Assembly: GCF_009697385.1 (NCBI RefSeq)
Contig: NZ_VUNL01000003.1
Location: 186,001-250,000 of the forward strand
Length of the DNA: 64,000 bases
From: Wylensekiella montiformis
Lineage (GTDB): Bacteria > Bacillota > Negativicutes > Selenomonadales > Selenomonadaceae
Reading direction: 5' to 3'
The notes under the pieces are model-generated. The model ran no database searches. It saw only the letters and a program-made list of their open reading frames with translations, and was not told where the DNA came from. Position numbers and translations under genes: made by a program. Within the stretch, counting starts at the first letter, position 1; each line of letters starts with the position of its first letter. This document shows, in pieces, positions 35,022 to 44,545 of the stretch.

Positions 35022-36746
35022 TTAAAGGTTATTTTGCTTTTTTTGAGCAAATTGTTGTTTTTTTGTTCGGGCATGACTGACCATTTCTCGCGCATTATCC
35101 AGTGAAGCAGAGGTTATATCCGCTCCCGATGCCATGCGGGCAATTTCGCTGATCCGTTCGCATTCGGAAAGGGTTCGTACGTGTGTAACCACGCTGTTTT
35201 CCTCTGAAATCTTTGACAGGTATAAATGAATATCTGCCATACAGGCAATCTGCGGCAAATGAGTAATGCAAAGGACTTGCTTGTAAAAGGCAACCTGTGC
35301 AATGCGTTCAGCGACCATTTGCGCAGTGCGTCCGCCAATGCCCGTATCAATTTCATCGAAAACCATACTGGGAACGGAGGTATCACGAGATGCGGCTACC
35401 GTTTTGACAGCAAGGGCAATGCGAGACAATTCACCGCCGGAAGCCACTTTCTGGAGCGGCTTCGCCGTCTCTCCACGATTGGCGGAAAAAAGCAATGCCA
35501 CATTATCCGTTCCATTTGCCATGTATTTGCCGGATGGCTGCACGTCAATCCGGAATACAGCGTCCGGCATTCCCAGCGAAGCCAGCTGATTCTGGATTAA
35601 CGCGGACAGGGCTTTTGCGGCTTTGATTCTCTGATCAGATAAAACAGCGGCACATTGTTTCATCTGCTTTTCTCGTGCAGAAATATCCTGTTCAAGTTCA
35701 GCGATATCTTCATCGTAGTGGGCAATGGCATGAAGTTCCTGCTGAACCTTTTTTTGATGTGCAAGGATATCCGAAATCGTCGCGCCATACTTCTTTCGCA
35801 GCCGATAAATGACATCCATGCGTTTTTGAAGCGTATCCAGCTTGTCCGGACGAAATTCGATGGATTCTCCATATTGACGCAAATCACTGGCCACTTCCTG
35901 AAGCGTGATGGAAGCCTCTTCAACCATTTCCTGCATGTTGGACATAGAATCGTCAAAACGACTCATGGCCTCAAGATTTTTACTGACCTGTGAGAGCGCG
36001 GCCAGCACGCCAATCCCTTTCTGGGTACCATTTTCCAGCAGGTCATAAGCCTCTTCTACAAATCCTGTCAGTTTTTCTGCATGGGAAAGTTTTTGGATTG
36101 CTGTCTCCAGCTGCACATCTTCCTGTTCCTGAAGATGTGCCGCAGAGATTTCCTGATCCTGCCAGCGCAACATATCCAGCCGTTGGGCATATTCCCGAGC
36201 GTTCTGTACGTTCTGTTCTAGAAGGCGCTTTTTCTCTTGCCAGCCGGTATAGGCCGCATGATAGGCATGAAGAGAATCCTGTATGGTTTGATCGTATTGA
36301 TCCAAAAGAGAAAACTGATTTTCTTCTTTCAGCAAAGCCAGATTCTCATTTTGTCCATGAATATCAACAAGAAATGCTCCGATTTGCTTCAACAAAGTTA
36401 ATGTAACATGGCGTCCATTGACCAGAACAATGCTGCGCCCTCCCCTTGTCACCTGTCTGGTAATAATCAGCAGTCCCTCGTTATCATCAATGGCTTGGTT
36501 TGTGAGCAGTGCATGCAGATTCTCCGATACATCGTCCAAAGTAAATACAGCTTCGACGCGAAGCCAGTCACAGCCCGTGCGAATCGAATCTGCGGAAATA
36601 CGATGCCCTAAAATTGCGCCCAAGGAATCAATCAGTATAGACTTTCCCGCCCCGGTTTCACCGGTCAGGATATTCAGCCCTGGTCCAAATTCCACCTGCA
36701 CATGTTCCAGTAAAGCGAAATTCCAAACGGTCAGTGTCTTTAACAT
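35022..36746 (-). CDS. recN: DNA repair protein RecN
   Basis: A 574-residue SMC-like ATPase. Walker A is GETGAGKSILIDSLG at the N-terminus, long coiled-coil arms fill the middle, and SGGELSRIALAVKTV with VFDEIDTGIGGRTA form the signature and Walker B at the C-terminus. It works at double-strand breaks with RecA. It is the last core member of the asp23-to-recN operon, 26 bases after argR. Confidence 0.95.
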   Translation of the reverse strand: MLKTLTVWNFALLEHVQVEFGPGLNILTGETGAGKSILIDSLGAILGHRISADSIRTGCDWLRVEAVFTLDDVSENLHALLTNQAIDDNEGLLIITRQVTRGGRSIVLVNGRHVTLTLLKQIGAFLVDIHGQNENLALLKEENQFSLLDQYDQTIQDSLHAYHAAYTGWQEKKRLLEQNVQNAREYAQRLDMLRWQDQEISAAHLQEQEDVQLETAIQKLSHAEKLTGFVEEAYDLLENGTQKGIGVLAALSQVSKNLEAMSRFDDSMSNMQEMVEEASITLQEVASDLRQYGESIEFRPDKLDTLQKRMDVIYRLRKKYGATISDILAHQKKVQQELHAIAHYDEDIAELEQDISAREKQMKQCAAVLSDQRIKAAKALSALIQNQLASLGMPDAVFRIDVQPSGKYMANGTDNVALLFSANRGETAKPLQKVASGGELSRIALAVKTVAASRDTSVPSMVFDEIDTGIGGRTAQMVAERIAQVAFYKQVLCITHLPQIACMADIHLYLSKISEENSVVTHVRTLSECERISEIARMASGADITSASLDNAREMVSHARTKKQQFAQKKQNNL

Positions 36747-36772
36747 GCAAAAATCTCCCTTGTAATTTGATT

Positions 36773-37225
36773 TTACCGAAGATAAGATTTGAGCCTCTGC
36801 ATGATCTTCTCGGTTGCTTCTTTCGGCTTGACAATGACGAAAATATTATCATCTCCGGCTACAGTGCCAAGTATTTCCGGCCAGTTCGCATGATCTAATG
36901 CAGAGGCCACGGTATTCGCCCCTCCCGGCAGGGTCTTCACTACAATGATGTTTTCGCTGTAATCGCAATGAGTAACCGTGTCGGAAAACAGCCGCTGCAT
37001 ACGTTCTTCTGTAAAAAGAATGGCATTCTGCATGGGAGAAGCATACCGGTATCGACCGTCGCTGGTTGGTACTTTAATCAGCATGAGTTCCTTTATATCC
37101 CGGGATACCGTCGCCTGCGTGACTTTAATGCGCCGCTCGCGCAGCGCCTCAGCCAGATCTTCCTGCGTTTCAATCACTTGATTTTCAATGATATTCTTAA
37201 TAACCGCATGGCGTACGCTTTTCAT
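36773..37225 (-). CDS. argR: Arginine repressor
   Basis: A 150-residue ArgR/AhrC protein. The N-terminal winged helix contains QVIETQEDLAEALRERRIKVTQATVSRDIKELML (in two adjoining pieces), and the C-terminal hexamerisation domain contains GANTVASALDHANWPEILGTVAGDDN, whose Asp pair binds arginine. It controls arginine synthesis and catabolism. Its place between nadK and recN is conserved in Firmicutes. Confidence 0.94.
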   Translation of the reverse strand: MKSVRHAVIKNIIENQVIETQEDLAEALRERRIKVTQATVSRDIKELMLIKVPTSDGRYRYASPMQNAILFTEERMQRLFSDTVTHCDYSENIIVVKTLPGGANTVASALDHANWPEILGTVAGDDNIFVIVKPKEATEKIMQRLKSYLR

Positions 37226-37260
37226 TGCTCCACCCTCTCCTGTTTAAATTTTCGCCCGGT

Positions 37261-38112
37261 TCAGGCATCTTTCCAAAGCTTCGTTCTCAGAATCTGATAA
37301 TAATCCTTGTCTTCAAATTTTACAATTTTTGCTTGTACATTCGATTTCATGACGATTACTTCATCGCCTGGCAGCAAGCGGAAACTTTCCTGCCCATCAA
37401 AGGTTACAATAATATCCTGATGGATCGCTGCAATTTGTATATGCACTACATCGTCTTCACCTACGACTAATGGACGCATATTAAAGGTATGTGCGCAGAT
37501 AGGCGTAATAAGAAGAGCTCGTATATTCGGATTCATAATTGGCCCGCCTGCCGACAGGGAATAAGCCGTAGAGCCAGTAGGAGATGCGACAATGACTCCA
37601 TCCGCTTTGTAATCCATGAGATGAGAATCATTGATGCTGAGTCCCAAGTGAAGCATGCGGGCTACACCGCCTTTTGTAACAACGACATCATTGATCGCAT
37701 GTCCTAAAAAACGTTCCTCTTCCTGCGAGCGGACAAAACCAGCCAGCAGAAGCCGGTGTTCAATGCGATAGTCCCCCTGCAGGATTTTTTGCAGCTTTGT
37801 TTCCAGTTCACTCAGTTCAATATCTGCCATAAACCCCAGCGTACCGATATTTACCCCGCATACCGGCACAGCTGCCGCGCCATAGCGGCGGCATACGCCC
37901 AGGAGCGTCCCATCACCGCCAAGACTTAAAGCCAGATCCGCAGGAACGTGCTCAATATCCGGTACGCCGTATTCCTCCATATCAAAAAATCTTGATTCAT
38001 CGACAGGAAGGATCAGCCTGACATCTTTGTTCTGATAAAAAGAAAAAATACGCTGCAATACTTCCGGTGCCTGCGGCTTCCCGACATTGGGAAAGACAGC
38101 AATGGTCTGCAT
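37261..38112 (-). CDS. nadK: NAD kinase
   Basis: A 283-residue NAD kinase with the motif LSLGGDGTLLGVCRRYG, in which GGDGT is the catalytic signature, and the C-terminal PTGSTAYSLSAGGPI. It phosphorylates NAD to NADP. GAGGAGA precedes the ATG. It sits between tlyA and argR in the operon. Confidence 0.95.
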   Translation of the reverse strand: MQTIAVFPNVGKPQAPEVLQRIFSFYQNKDVRLILPVDESRFFDMEEYGVPDIEHVPADLALSLGGDGTLLGVCRRYGAAAVPVCGVNIGTLGFMADIELSELETKLQKILQGDYRIEHRLLLAGFVRSQEEERFLGHAINDVVVTKGGVARMLHLGLSINDSHLMDYKADGVIVASPTGSTAYSLSAGGPIMNPNIRALLITPICAHTFNMRPLVVGEDDVVHIQIAAIHQDIIVTFDGQESFRLLPGDEVIVMKSNVQAKIVKFEDKDYYQILRTKLWKDA

Positions 38113-38124
38113 TGACTCATCTCC

Positions 38125-38934
38125 TCATTGATCGAGTTCATGGTGCGCCTGAGCAACAACATCCGTAATACAAGAATCCGTTACAGTATCAGACTGCGTC
38201 GGATCTTTGCTCAAACGAATGAGATATTCAATATTCCCCTCCGGTCCCTTGACCGGAGAAAAGGTTATCGCTGCAGGCACAAGTCCAAGTTCTCTGGCGA
38301 ACGAAGTTACGTTTCGAATCACGGCTTCATGAACAGCCGGATCGCGAACAACACCTTTTTTGCCTACGGCTTCACGTCCGGCTTCGAACTGCGGTTTGAT
38401 CAGAGCGACCAGTTCTCCATCATCCCGAAGCAACTGATAAGCCACCGGCAGAACCTTTGTCAGGGAAATGAATGCTACATCAATCGATGCAAAATCCAAA
38501 GGCTCGCCGATGTCTTCGAAACGAACATTGCGGATATTGGTGCGTTCCATATTCACAACGCGGGAGTCCGTACGCAGCTTCCATGCCAGCTGTCCGTATC
38601 CGACGTCAATCGCATATACCCGGACTGCGCCATTTTGAAGCATGCAGTCGGTAAAGCCACCGGTTGAAGCGCCGATATCGGCACAACAATAACCGTTCAG
38701 TTGAATATGAAATGCACGGATTGCCTTTTCCAGTTTCAGTCCGCCCCGGCTTACATAAGGAATATCATGGCCCAATAAACGAATGGCTGCTTCCGGTTTC
38801 ACAGACGCACCGGCTTTGTCTACCTTCTGATTGTCTACCAGAACTTCCCCCGCCATGATCATTCGCTTGGCACGTTCCCGGCTCCCTGCCAGACCGCGTT
38901 CTACTAACAAAATATCTAATCTCTGTTTTGCCAT
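38125..38934 (-). CDS. tlyA: TlyA-family rRNA methyltransferase
   Basis: A 269-residue protein: an N-terminal S4 RNA-binding domain (RLDILLVERGLAGSRERAKR) and a Rossmann FtsJ-like domain with the SAM motif ADIGASTGGFTDCMLQNGA. TlyA homologues 2'-O-methylate cytidines in 16S and 23S rRNA in mycobacteria; Firmicutes homologues are less studied. It overlaps the end of dxs by 19 bases and lies 12 bases before nadK. Confidence 0.9.
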   Translation of the reverse strand: MAKQRLDILLVERGLAGSRERAKRMIMAGEVLVDNQKVDKAGASVKPEAAIRLLGHDIPYVSRGGLKLEKAIRAFHIQLNGYCCADIGASTGGFTDCMLQNGAVRVYAIDVGYGQLAWKLRTDSRVVNMERTNIRNVRFEDIGEPLDFASIDVAFISLTKVLPVAYQLLRDDGELVALIKPQFEAGREAVGKKGVVRDPAVHEAVIRNVTSFARELGLVPAAITFSPVKGPEGNIEYLIRLSKDPTQSDTVTDSCITDVVAQAHHELDQ

Positions 38935-40820
38935 GATTTTAACCGTTCCTTTATCGATTCTGCAATGTCTTCAGGCTGGAGGCCGCAAAGTTTTCGGAGT
39001 TCCTGCGGCGTCCCCTGCTCGATGAAGCGATCAGGCAGACCGAGACGCAAAAGATCCGTATGAACGGCCAGCCCGCTGTCAACCAGATATTCTGACACAG
39101 CGGATCCAAAACCGCCAGCCAGCGCATTTTCTTCAATGGTGACCAGAAGTTTCCGTTTTTCTGCCATTTGCCGGATCATATCGTAATCCAACGGCTTGAC
39201 GAAACGCATATTGACAAGTGAGGAAGGAATCCCCTCCATGTCCAGAAGCCGCGCCGCTTTCTCGGCCTGGCCAACCATGGGTCCGACCGCCAAAATCGCA
39301 ATCGAATCGTTTTCCTTTGAACGGATTAGCTCCGCTTTCCCTACGGAAAGAGGAACAAACTCGTTATGCAGCGGAACGCCGGTTCCGGCTCCACGTGGAT
39401 AGCGGATCGCAGAAGGAGAGTTCATGGACACTGATTCTGACAGCATATCACAAAGCTCTGCTCCATCCTTTGGAACAAAAATGGTCATATTCGGCATATG
39501 GCGCAGATAAGAAAGATCAAAGGCTCCGTGGTGGGTCGGACCGTCAGCGCCGACCAGTCCAGCACGATCCAGGCAAAACGTCACCGGCAGATTCTGCAGA
39601 CAAACATCATGCAAGATCTGATCGTAAGCCCGCTGAGCAAACGTAGAATAAAGTGCAACAACAGGATGGCATCCATCCGCGGCCATACCTGCGGCCAGCG
39701 TAACGGCATGTTCTTCAGCAATGCCAACATCAAAAAAACGATCAGGATACCGTTCTCCAAATGCTTTGAGTCCTGTGCCCGTCGGCATTGCAGCGGTGAT
39801 TGCTGTGATATTCGTATGGTTTGCAGCCAGCCGGATCAGCGCATCACTGAATACAGCGGTGTATGTCGGAGCGCCGGCTTTCTTCTCACAGACTCCTGTT
39901 TTACGGTCAAAGCAGCCGATGCCATGGAATTTTCCGGGCATTTTTTCTGCCGGCAAATATCCCTTTCCCTTCTTGGTATGGATATGGATCAGAATCGGGC
40001 CGTCCATTTCTTTTGCCCGACAAAAAATATCCTGCATCAAAGCGATATTATGTCCGTCAACCGGACCGATATAATGAAAACCGAGCTCCTCAAAGATACC
40101 TCCCGGAATTAAAGCCGAACGAACACTATCCTTGACAATGCGCGCCGTACGAAAAGCCTTGTCTCCGATATGAGGAATGCTCATGAGCAGACTGCCTACA
40201 TCCTTTTTGGCGCGATTATATTGAGGTGCCATCCGTATGCGGGAAAGGTATTCACTCATCCCGCCAACATTCCGATCAATGGACATTTCATTGTCATTCA
40301 AAATAACGATGATTTTTTTCCCAAGATCGCCTGCCTGGTTCAGAGCCTCAAACGCCTCACCACCTGTCAAAGCTCCATCTCCGATCACTGCGATGACTTC
40401 ATTCGTACGGCCGCAGAGATCCCGGGATATCGCCATCCCCAATGCCGCAGAGATCGAGGTACTCGCATGACCTACGCCAAATGCATCATATTCTGACTCC
40501 GAGCGATTGGGAAAGCCGGTGATGCCGCCCTTCTGGCGCAACGTATGGAAACGTGCGCGGCGTCCAGTCAGAATTTTATGGGAATAGGCCTGATGTCCGA
40601 CATCCCAAATCAATTTGTCCTGCGGAAAACAAAATACACGATATAGAGCCAGCGTCAGCTCGACCGTCCCAAGGCTGGGGGCAAGATGTCCACCATTTTG
40701 AGAAACCGTATCAATAATCAGATTACGCAGCTCCCGAGCCAGTTCCTCCAATTCCGACAAGCTATAGCGCTTAATATCATCAGGTTTTTCTATGCTATCT
40801 AGTAACGGATATGCATTCAT
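38916..40820 (-). CDS. dxs: 1-deoxy-D-xylulose-5-phosphate synthase
   Basis: A 634-residue thiamine diphosphate enzyme. GDGALTGGEAFEALNQAGD is the ThDP motif, GHQAYSHKILTGRR lies near the N-terminus, and the transketolase central domain contains GIAEEHAVTLAAGMA. It makes DXP from pyruvate and glyceraldehyde 3-phosphate for isoprenoids, thiamine and pyridoxal. ATG 40820 has GGGAG 8 bases upstream; GTG 40829 in the same frame overlaps that site. Confidence 0.95.
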   Translation of the reverse strand: MNAYPLLDSIEKPDDIKRYSLSELEELARELRNLIIDTVSQNGGHLAPSLGTVELTLALYRVFCFPQDKLIWDVGHQAYSHKILTGRRARFHTLRQKGGITGFPNRSESEYDAFGVGHASTSISAALGMAISRDLCGRTNEVIAVIGDGALTGGEAFEALNQAGDLGKKIIVILNDNEMSIDRNVGGMSEYLSRIRMAPQYNRAKKDVGSLLMSIPHIGDKAFRTARIVKDSVRSALIPGGIFEELGFHYIGPVDGHNIALMQDIFCRAKEMDGPILIHIHTKKGKGYLPAEKMPGKFHGIGCFDRKTGVCEKKAGAPTYTAVFSDALIRLAANHTNITAITAAMPTGTGLKAFGERYPDRFFDVGIAEEHAVTLAAGMAADGCHPVVALYSTFAQRAYDQILHDVCLQNLPVTFCLDRAGLVGADGPTHHGAFDLSYLRHMPNMTIFVPKDGAELCDMLSESVSMNSPSAIRYPRGAGTGVPLHNEFVPLSVGKAELIRSKENDSIAILAVGPMVGQAEKAARLLDMEGIPSSLVNMRFVKPLDYDMIRQMAEKRKLLVTIEENALAGGFGSAVSEYLVDSGLAVHTDLLRLGLPDRFIEQGTPQELRKLCGLQPEDIAESIKERLKSWQNRD

Positions 40821-40835
40821 GCAAAGCACTCCCTG

Positions 40836-41720
40836 TTATTTCTTGCGTCCAACAAGATATTTTACAAGCTCCCGCAGAAAATCCGCTTCTGCTCCGAAAG
40901 ACGACAATACCGCTACCGCCTCTTCTGCTGTTTGCTGTGCCAGTTTTTTTGCTTCTTCCAGTGATGTCAGTGTTACATAAGTGGATTTGTGGTTTTTTTC
41001 ATCACTGCCCACCGGCTTGCCGATTACTGCTTCATCGCCAATAACATCAAGAATGTCATCTGTGATTTGAAAAGCCAGTCCAAATTTCTCTGCATAACAG
41101 GTCAAGGATTCCAGCTGTCTGTCGTCCGCTCCGGCTAAAATCGCTCCGCTGCGTACAGCAGCCCGGAACAAGGCCCCTGTTTTTCCCATGTGCATTTTGC
41201 GAAGCGTATCCAACGGAATCTGCCGGTTCTCAGATTCCATATCCAGTGCCTGTCCGCCAACCATACCATCCGGTCCTGCAGATTCACTCATCTCGCGCAC
41301 AACGCGAAGTATCGTTGCCGGGTCCGCACCTTCTTGACGCGTCATAACCTCAAACGCCAGCGTAAGCAAAGCATCCCCGGCCAATGTAGCCATTCCCGCT
41401 CCATAGACCTTGTGATTGGTCAGTTTTCCACGACGATAATCATCATTATCCATTGCCGGGAGATCGTCATGAATCAAGGAATAGGTATGTATCATTTCAA
41501 TGGCGCAGGCACTCTGCAAAAAGGCTGTGCCATTTTTTCCGACGGCATCGGCAGCAGCCATGAGCAAAATCGGGCGCAGGCGCTTTCCTCCTGCCATCAG
41601 GCTATATTCCATAGCTTCCGACAAAGTCTGATCCAGCGGAGCAGACTGATTCAGTTCCCCCGGCAAAGCGGCATCCACTAACTTCTGCCTCTCAGACCAA
41701 AGTTCTTGCAGATTCATCAT
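40836..41720 (-). CDS. ispA: Farnesyl/geranyl diphosphate synthase (polyprenyl synthetase)
   Basis: A 294-residue trans-prenyltransferase with both aspartate motifs: HDDLPAMDNDDYRRG (first DDxxD-type, with the two-residue insertion of bacterial FPPS) and FQITDDILD. It condenses DMAPP and IPP to C10/C15 products. It overlaps xseB by 4 bases and is 15 bases upstream of dxs, so precursor synthesis and chain elongation are co-transcribed. Confidence 0.93.
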   Translation of the reverse strand: MMNLQELWSERQKLVDAALPGELNQSAPLDQTLSEAMEYSLMAGGKRLRPILLMAAADAVGKNGTAFLQSACAIEMIHTYSLIHDDLPAMDNDDYRRGKLTNHKVYGAGMATLAGDALLTLAFEVMTRQEGADPATILRVVREMSESAGPDGMVGGQALDMESENRQIPLDTLRKMHMGKTGALFRAAVRSGAILAGADDRQLESLTCYAEKFGLAFQITDDILDVIGDEAVIGKPVGSDEKNHKSTYVTLTSLEEAKKLAQQTAEEAVAVLSSFGAEADFLRELVKYLVGRKK

Positions 41721-41962
41721 GGCTCGTCTCCCTCTATCTTTAACTCCTTTGCCGTCGCCAGTTCGGCTGATTCATCAATCAGAAGATCCATGGCTTTTTC
41801 GGCACGGTTTAGTACTTGAAAACAATGCGTTCCCAATTTGACGCCCTCCGAATAATTTGCCATAAGTTCCTTTAAACTGCTGTCTCCGGATTCCATGGCA
41901 GTGACAATTCTCTCCAACTCAGTCAGAGATTCTTCAAAAGAAAGCTCTTTTTTCCTTGGCAT
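41717..41962 (-). CDS. xseB: Exodeoxyribonuclease VII small subunit
   Basis: An 81-residue protein with the XseB signature LSFEESLTELERIVTAMESGDSSL (read across two stretches). It binds XseA to form exonuclease VII. GGAGGAG precedes the ATG, one base after the xseA stop. Confidence 0.93.
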   Translation of the reverse strand: MPRKKELSFEESLTELERIVTAMESGDSSLKELMANYSEGVKLGTHCFQVLNRAEKAMDLLIDESAELATAKELKIEGDEP

Positions 41963-41963
41963 C

Positions 41964-43181
41964 TTATCGTCTCCTCCTGACCTTTTTTTCTGCTTCGTTT
42001 TCGTCTACGACCTCTACGACACGCGTCCCATCCTGAAAGGTCAGCATGAGACGGTCACCTGCCGCGGTCTGTTGCGCGCTGGTAAGCAGCACACCATTCT
42101 TTTCTACTGCGGCATAACCGCGCTGCAGAACATGCGCCGGATTGAGCATATCCAGCTTTTTCAGGCTGAGTTCCAGACGATGACGCCGCTGCATCAACTG
42201 ATCGGATACGACACGCGTGAGCTTTTCGCACGCCTGATCCAACCGCTGCCGCCGAGAAGACAAAAGATTTTGAGGATCTTTCATCACCGGGCGCTGCCAA
42301 AGGGCTTCCAGATAAAGGCGGCGCTTCTCCAGTCCTTTTCCAGCCTGAGTCTGAAGGCGCCGAATCAAGCCCTCTGTAAAACGGCGAAGCTCCTGACGAT
42401 CAGGAACAGCCAGCTCGGCAGCCTGAGACGGAGTCGCCGCTCTGACATCTGCAGCAAAATCGGCCAAAGTAAAATCTGTTTCATGACCAACTGCAGAAAT
42501 CACAGGTATCTTTGATGAAGCAATAGCTCGTACCACTATTTCTTCGTTAAAGGACCAGAGATCTTCCATTGAGCCGCCGCCCCGTCCGGCGATCAGTACG
42601 TCAACCAATGCCTTTTGATTAAAAAATTGGATCGCATGAGCAATCTGTGCAGCAGAACCTTCTCCCTGCACCTGCACCGGATAAAGGATGAGCTGAACCG
42701 ATGGCCACCGACGTTTGGATACACGATAAATATCACGCAATACCGCACCGGCCAATGAGGTAACAACGCCAATCTTTTTTGGGAACCTTGGCAACGATTT
42801 TTTTTTGCTGACATCAAATAAGCCTTCATCCGTCAATCTGGCTTTTAATTGCTCAAAGGCAAGGGCCAAATCCCCCGTACCTTCCGGCTGCAGTGAATCC
42901 ACATACAGTTGGTAAACACCGTCTCGTTCATAAACCGAAATCGTCCCCGAAGCAACAACTTTCAGGCCATTTACCGGCTGAAAGCGCAATGTCTGCGCCC
43001 TGCTTCGAAACATGACGCATTTGATTACACCTCCGGCATCTTTCAATGCGAAATAGCAATGCCCGGAGGGATATTGTTTGAAATTCGACAGTTCACCGCG
43101 TACCATAATATGATGCAGTATGGTCTCACGATCCAAAAGGGTTTTGATAAATCGGTTGACCTCGCTGACAGAATGAATTCC
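41964..43181 (-). CDS. xseA: Exodeoxyribonuclease VII large subunit
   Basis: About 405 residues: an N-terminal OB fold (VRGELSNFKQYPSGHCYFAL), the catalytic core with GVVTSLAGAVLRDI, GRGGGSMEDLWSFNEE and SAVGHETDFTLADFAAD, and a long coiled-coil C-terminus. It degrades single-stranded DNA with XseB. A GTG at 43181 with GGAGG 7 bases upstream is preferred to ATG 43202, which lies before that site. Confidence 0.94.
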   Translation of the reverse strand, partial: GIHSVSEVNRFIKTLLDRETILHHIMVRGELSNFKQYPSGHCYFALKDAGGVIKCVMFRSRAQTLRFQPVNGLKVVASGTISVYERDGVYQLYVDSLQPEGTGDLALAFEQLKARLTDEGLFDVSKKKSLPRFPKKIGVVTSLAGAVLRDIYRVSKRRWPSVQLILYPVQVQGEGSAAQIAHAIQFFNQKALVDVLIAGRGGGSMEDLWSFNEEIVVRAIASSKIPVISAVGHETDFTLADFAADVRAATPSQAAELAVPDRQELRRFTEGLIRRLQTQAGKGLEKRRLYLEALWQRPVMKDPQNLLSSRRQRLDQACEKLTRVVSDQLMQRRHRLELSLKKLDMLNPAHVLQRGYAAVEKNGVLLTSAQQTAAGDRLMLTFQDGTRVVEVVDENEAEKKVRRRR

Positions 43182-43246
43182 CACTATGGTTCCTCCCAAC
43201 ATACGAAAAAGCCAGCTCGGTCATCCAGAGCTGGCAATTTCTCTCA

Positions 43247-43678
43247 TCAGTCCGCGAGCTTCATCATCGCGCCCAAGATTCCGTTGACATACCGGCTGGA
43301 ATCATCCGTACCGTACTTCTTTGCCAATTCCACTGCTTCATTGATCGCAATGTTTGGCGTCAGTTTTTCGGGTGAGAAGCGGATTTCATAGACAGCAACG
43401 CGAATCAAATTGCGATCCACTGCTGCCATACGTTCAATTTTCCACTCCTTTGAACTCGCCGAAATCAACGCATCAATCTCAGAAAGATGTTTGCGTGTTC
43501 CCTCTACCAGCGCCTTTGCATATTCCCGGTCACGTTTCGGCATGGCTTCAGATTCTCCTAATGCCGTATCAATAGCCAGTGTCTGGTACATCTCCTGCTG
43601 ATTATCGGCATGGATTGGATTCAGATCCAGCTGGAACAATGCCTGCATGGCAGTTTCTCTCGCTTGTCTACGACTCAT
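43247..43678 (-). CDS. nusB: Transcription antitermination factor NusB
   Basis: A 143-residue helical protein starting MSRRQARETAMQALFQLDLN, the NusB signature, and ending with the conserved NEAVELAKKYGTDDSSRYVN segment. With NusE and other factors it binds boxA in rRNA leaders. Its position between the Asp23/AmaP group and xseA is standard in Firmicutes. Confidence 0.95.
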   Translation of the reverse strand: MSRRQARETAMQALFQLDLNPIHADNQQEMYQTLAIDTALGESEAMPKRDREYAKALVEGTRKHLSEIDALISASSKEWKIERMAAVDRNLIRVAVYEIRFSPEKLTPNIAINEAVELAKKYGTDDSSRYVNGILGAMMKLAD

Positions 43679-43699
43679 TACTTATCTTCCTTTTATTCT

Positions 43700-43945
43700 T
43701 TATCTTTGAAAACGATTTATCAAGTCTGAGATACGGTCAGCAATGGATCCGGCAACAAACTCGCCCCGGTCCATCTGAGTCCCGACGAACAAACCAACAG
43801 CTCCGCAGCAGAAAACAAAAAAAGTCTTCCAAAATCCGAAGCATACAATGCCCGCTCCAATCAGCAGCCCTAAAACGGTACCGCACAGTTTTCCGCGATG
43901 AACTTCCCACAAAATCCGTATCGTTTCTTTAAAATTTTCCTTCAT
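43700..43945 (-). CDS. DUF2273 small membrane protein
   Basis: An 81-residue protein with two hydrophobic segments (LCGTVLGLLIGAGIVCFGF and TFFVFCCGAVGLFVGTQM) and a charged ISDLINRFQR tail, matching DUF2273. It is regularly found with Asp23 and AmaP and probably helps form the membrane platform of that system. It is 15 bases downstream of amaP. Confidence 0.88.
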   Translation of the reverse strand: MKENFKETIRILWEVHRGKLCGTVLGLLIGAGIVCFGFWKTFFVFCCGAVGLFVGTQMDRGEFVAGSIADRISDLINRFQR

Positions 43946-43960
43946 ATTTACTTCACCGCC

Positions 43961-44530
43961 TCAGACCACACGGTGCTTTCTTACCGGAGCAGCATCCGTG
44001 ACCTCGGAGACGACAATTTGGATGGGGATATCGTTCAAAGACATCATATGATCTAAATGCCGCCGTATCTTTTCCACAATCTGACTGGAAAGCGACGAGA
44101 TCTCTGCTTCCTGTCCAATAACGAGATCCAAAGTCAGGCTTAACGCTGTGCCTGACTGCTTCTTTGGGGATTGGAGCTGGACATGGACATCGCGCACGCC
44201 CTGAACCTCACGGGCCAGTCGGTCAGAAAGCAGCCGTATCGCCTCCAAAGAAACCCGGACTTCTCCATTGGGGCTGCTTTCAATTACATATTCGCCTTTC
44301 CCCCTTGTTTTCTTATCTGCACGACGAAAAACTGCGGACAGCAGTCTGATGCCGATAAGCATAAGGCATACGGCGATTATAACGGTTTCATAGCGCGTCA
44401 ACGCATAATGTGCCTCATTGAGCCAGAGCTGTTCTGGAAGCAGAGTCGTTGCCGCCCCCAGAACAGCAACAGACATTGCGATCATGCAAAGTGTCTGAAA
44501 TAGAAGAAAGAGCCGATTGATCATTCCCAT
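43961..44530 (-). CDS. amaP: Alkaline shock response membrane anchor protein AmaP
   Basis: A 189-residue protein with two N-terminal membrane helices (residues about 5-30 and 48-65) and a soluble C-terminal domain (EYVIESSPNGEVRVSLEAIR...). In Staphylococcus AmaP anchors Asp23 at the membrane. It is 15 bases downstream of the Asp23 gene and followed by DUF2273. Confidence 0.88.
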   Translation of the reverse strand: MGMINRLFLLFQTLCMIAMSVAVLGAATTLLPEQLWLNEAHYALTRYETVIIAVCLMLIGIRLLSAVFRRADKKTRGKGEYVIESSPNGEVRVSLEAIRLLSDRLAREVQGVRDVHVQLQSPKKQSGTALSLTLDLVIGQEAEISSLSSQIVEKIRRHLDHMMSLNDIPIQIVVSEVTDAAPVRKHRVV

Positions 44531-44545
44531 GTCATCTGCCTCTTC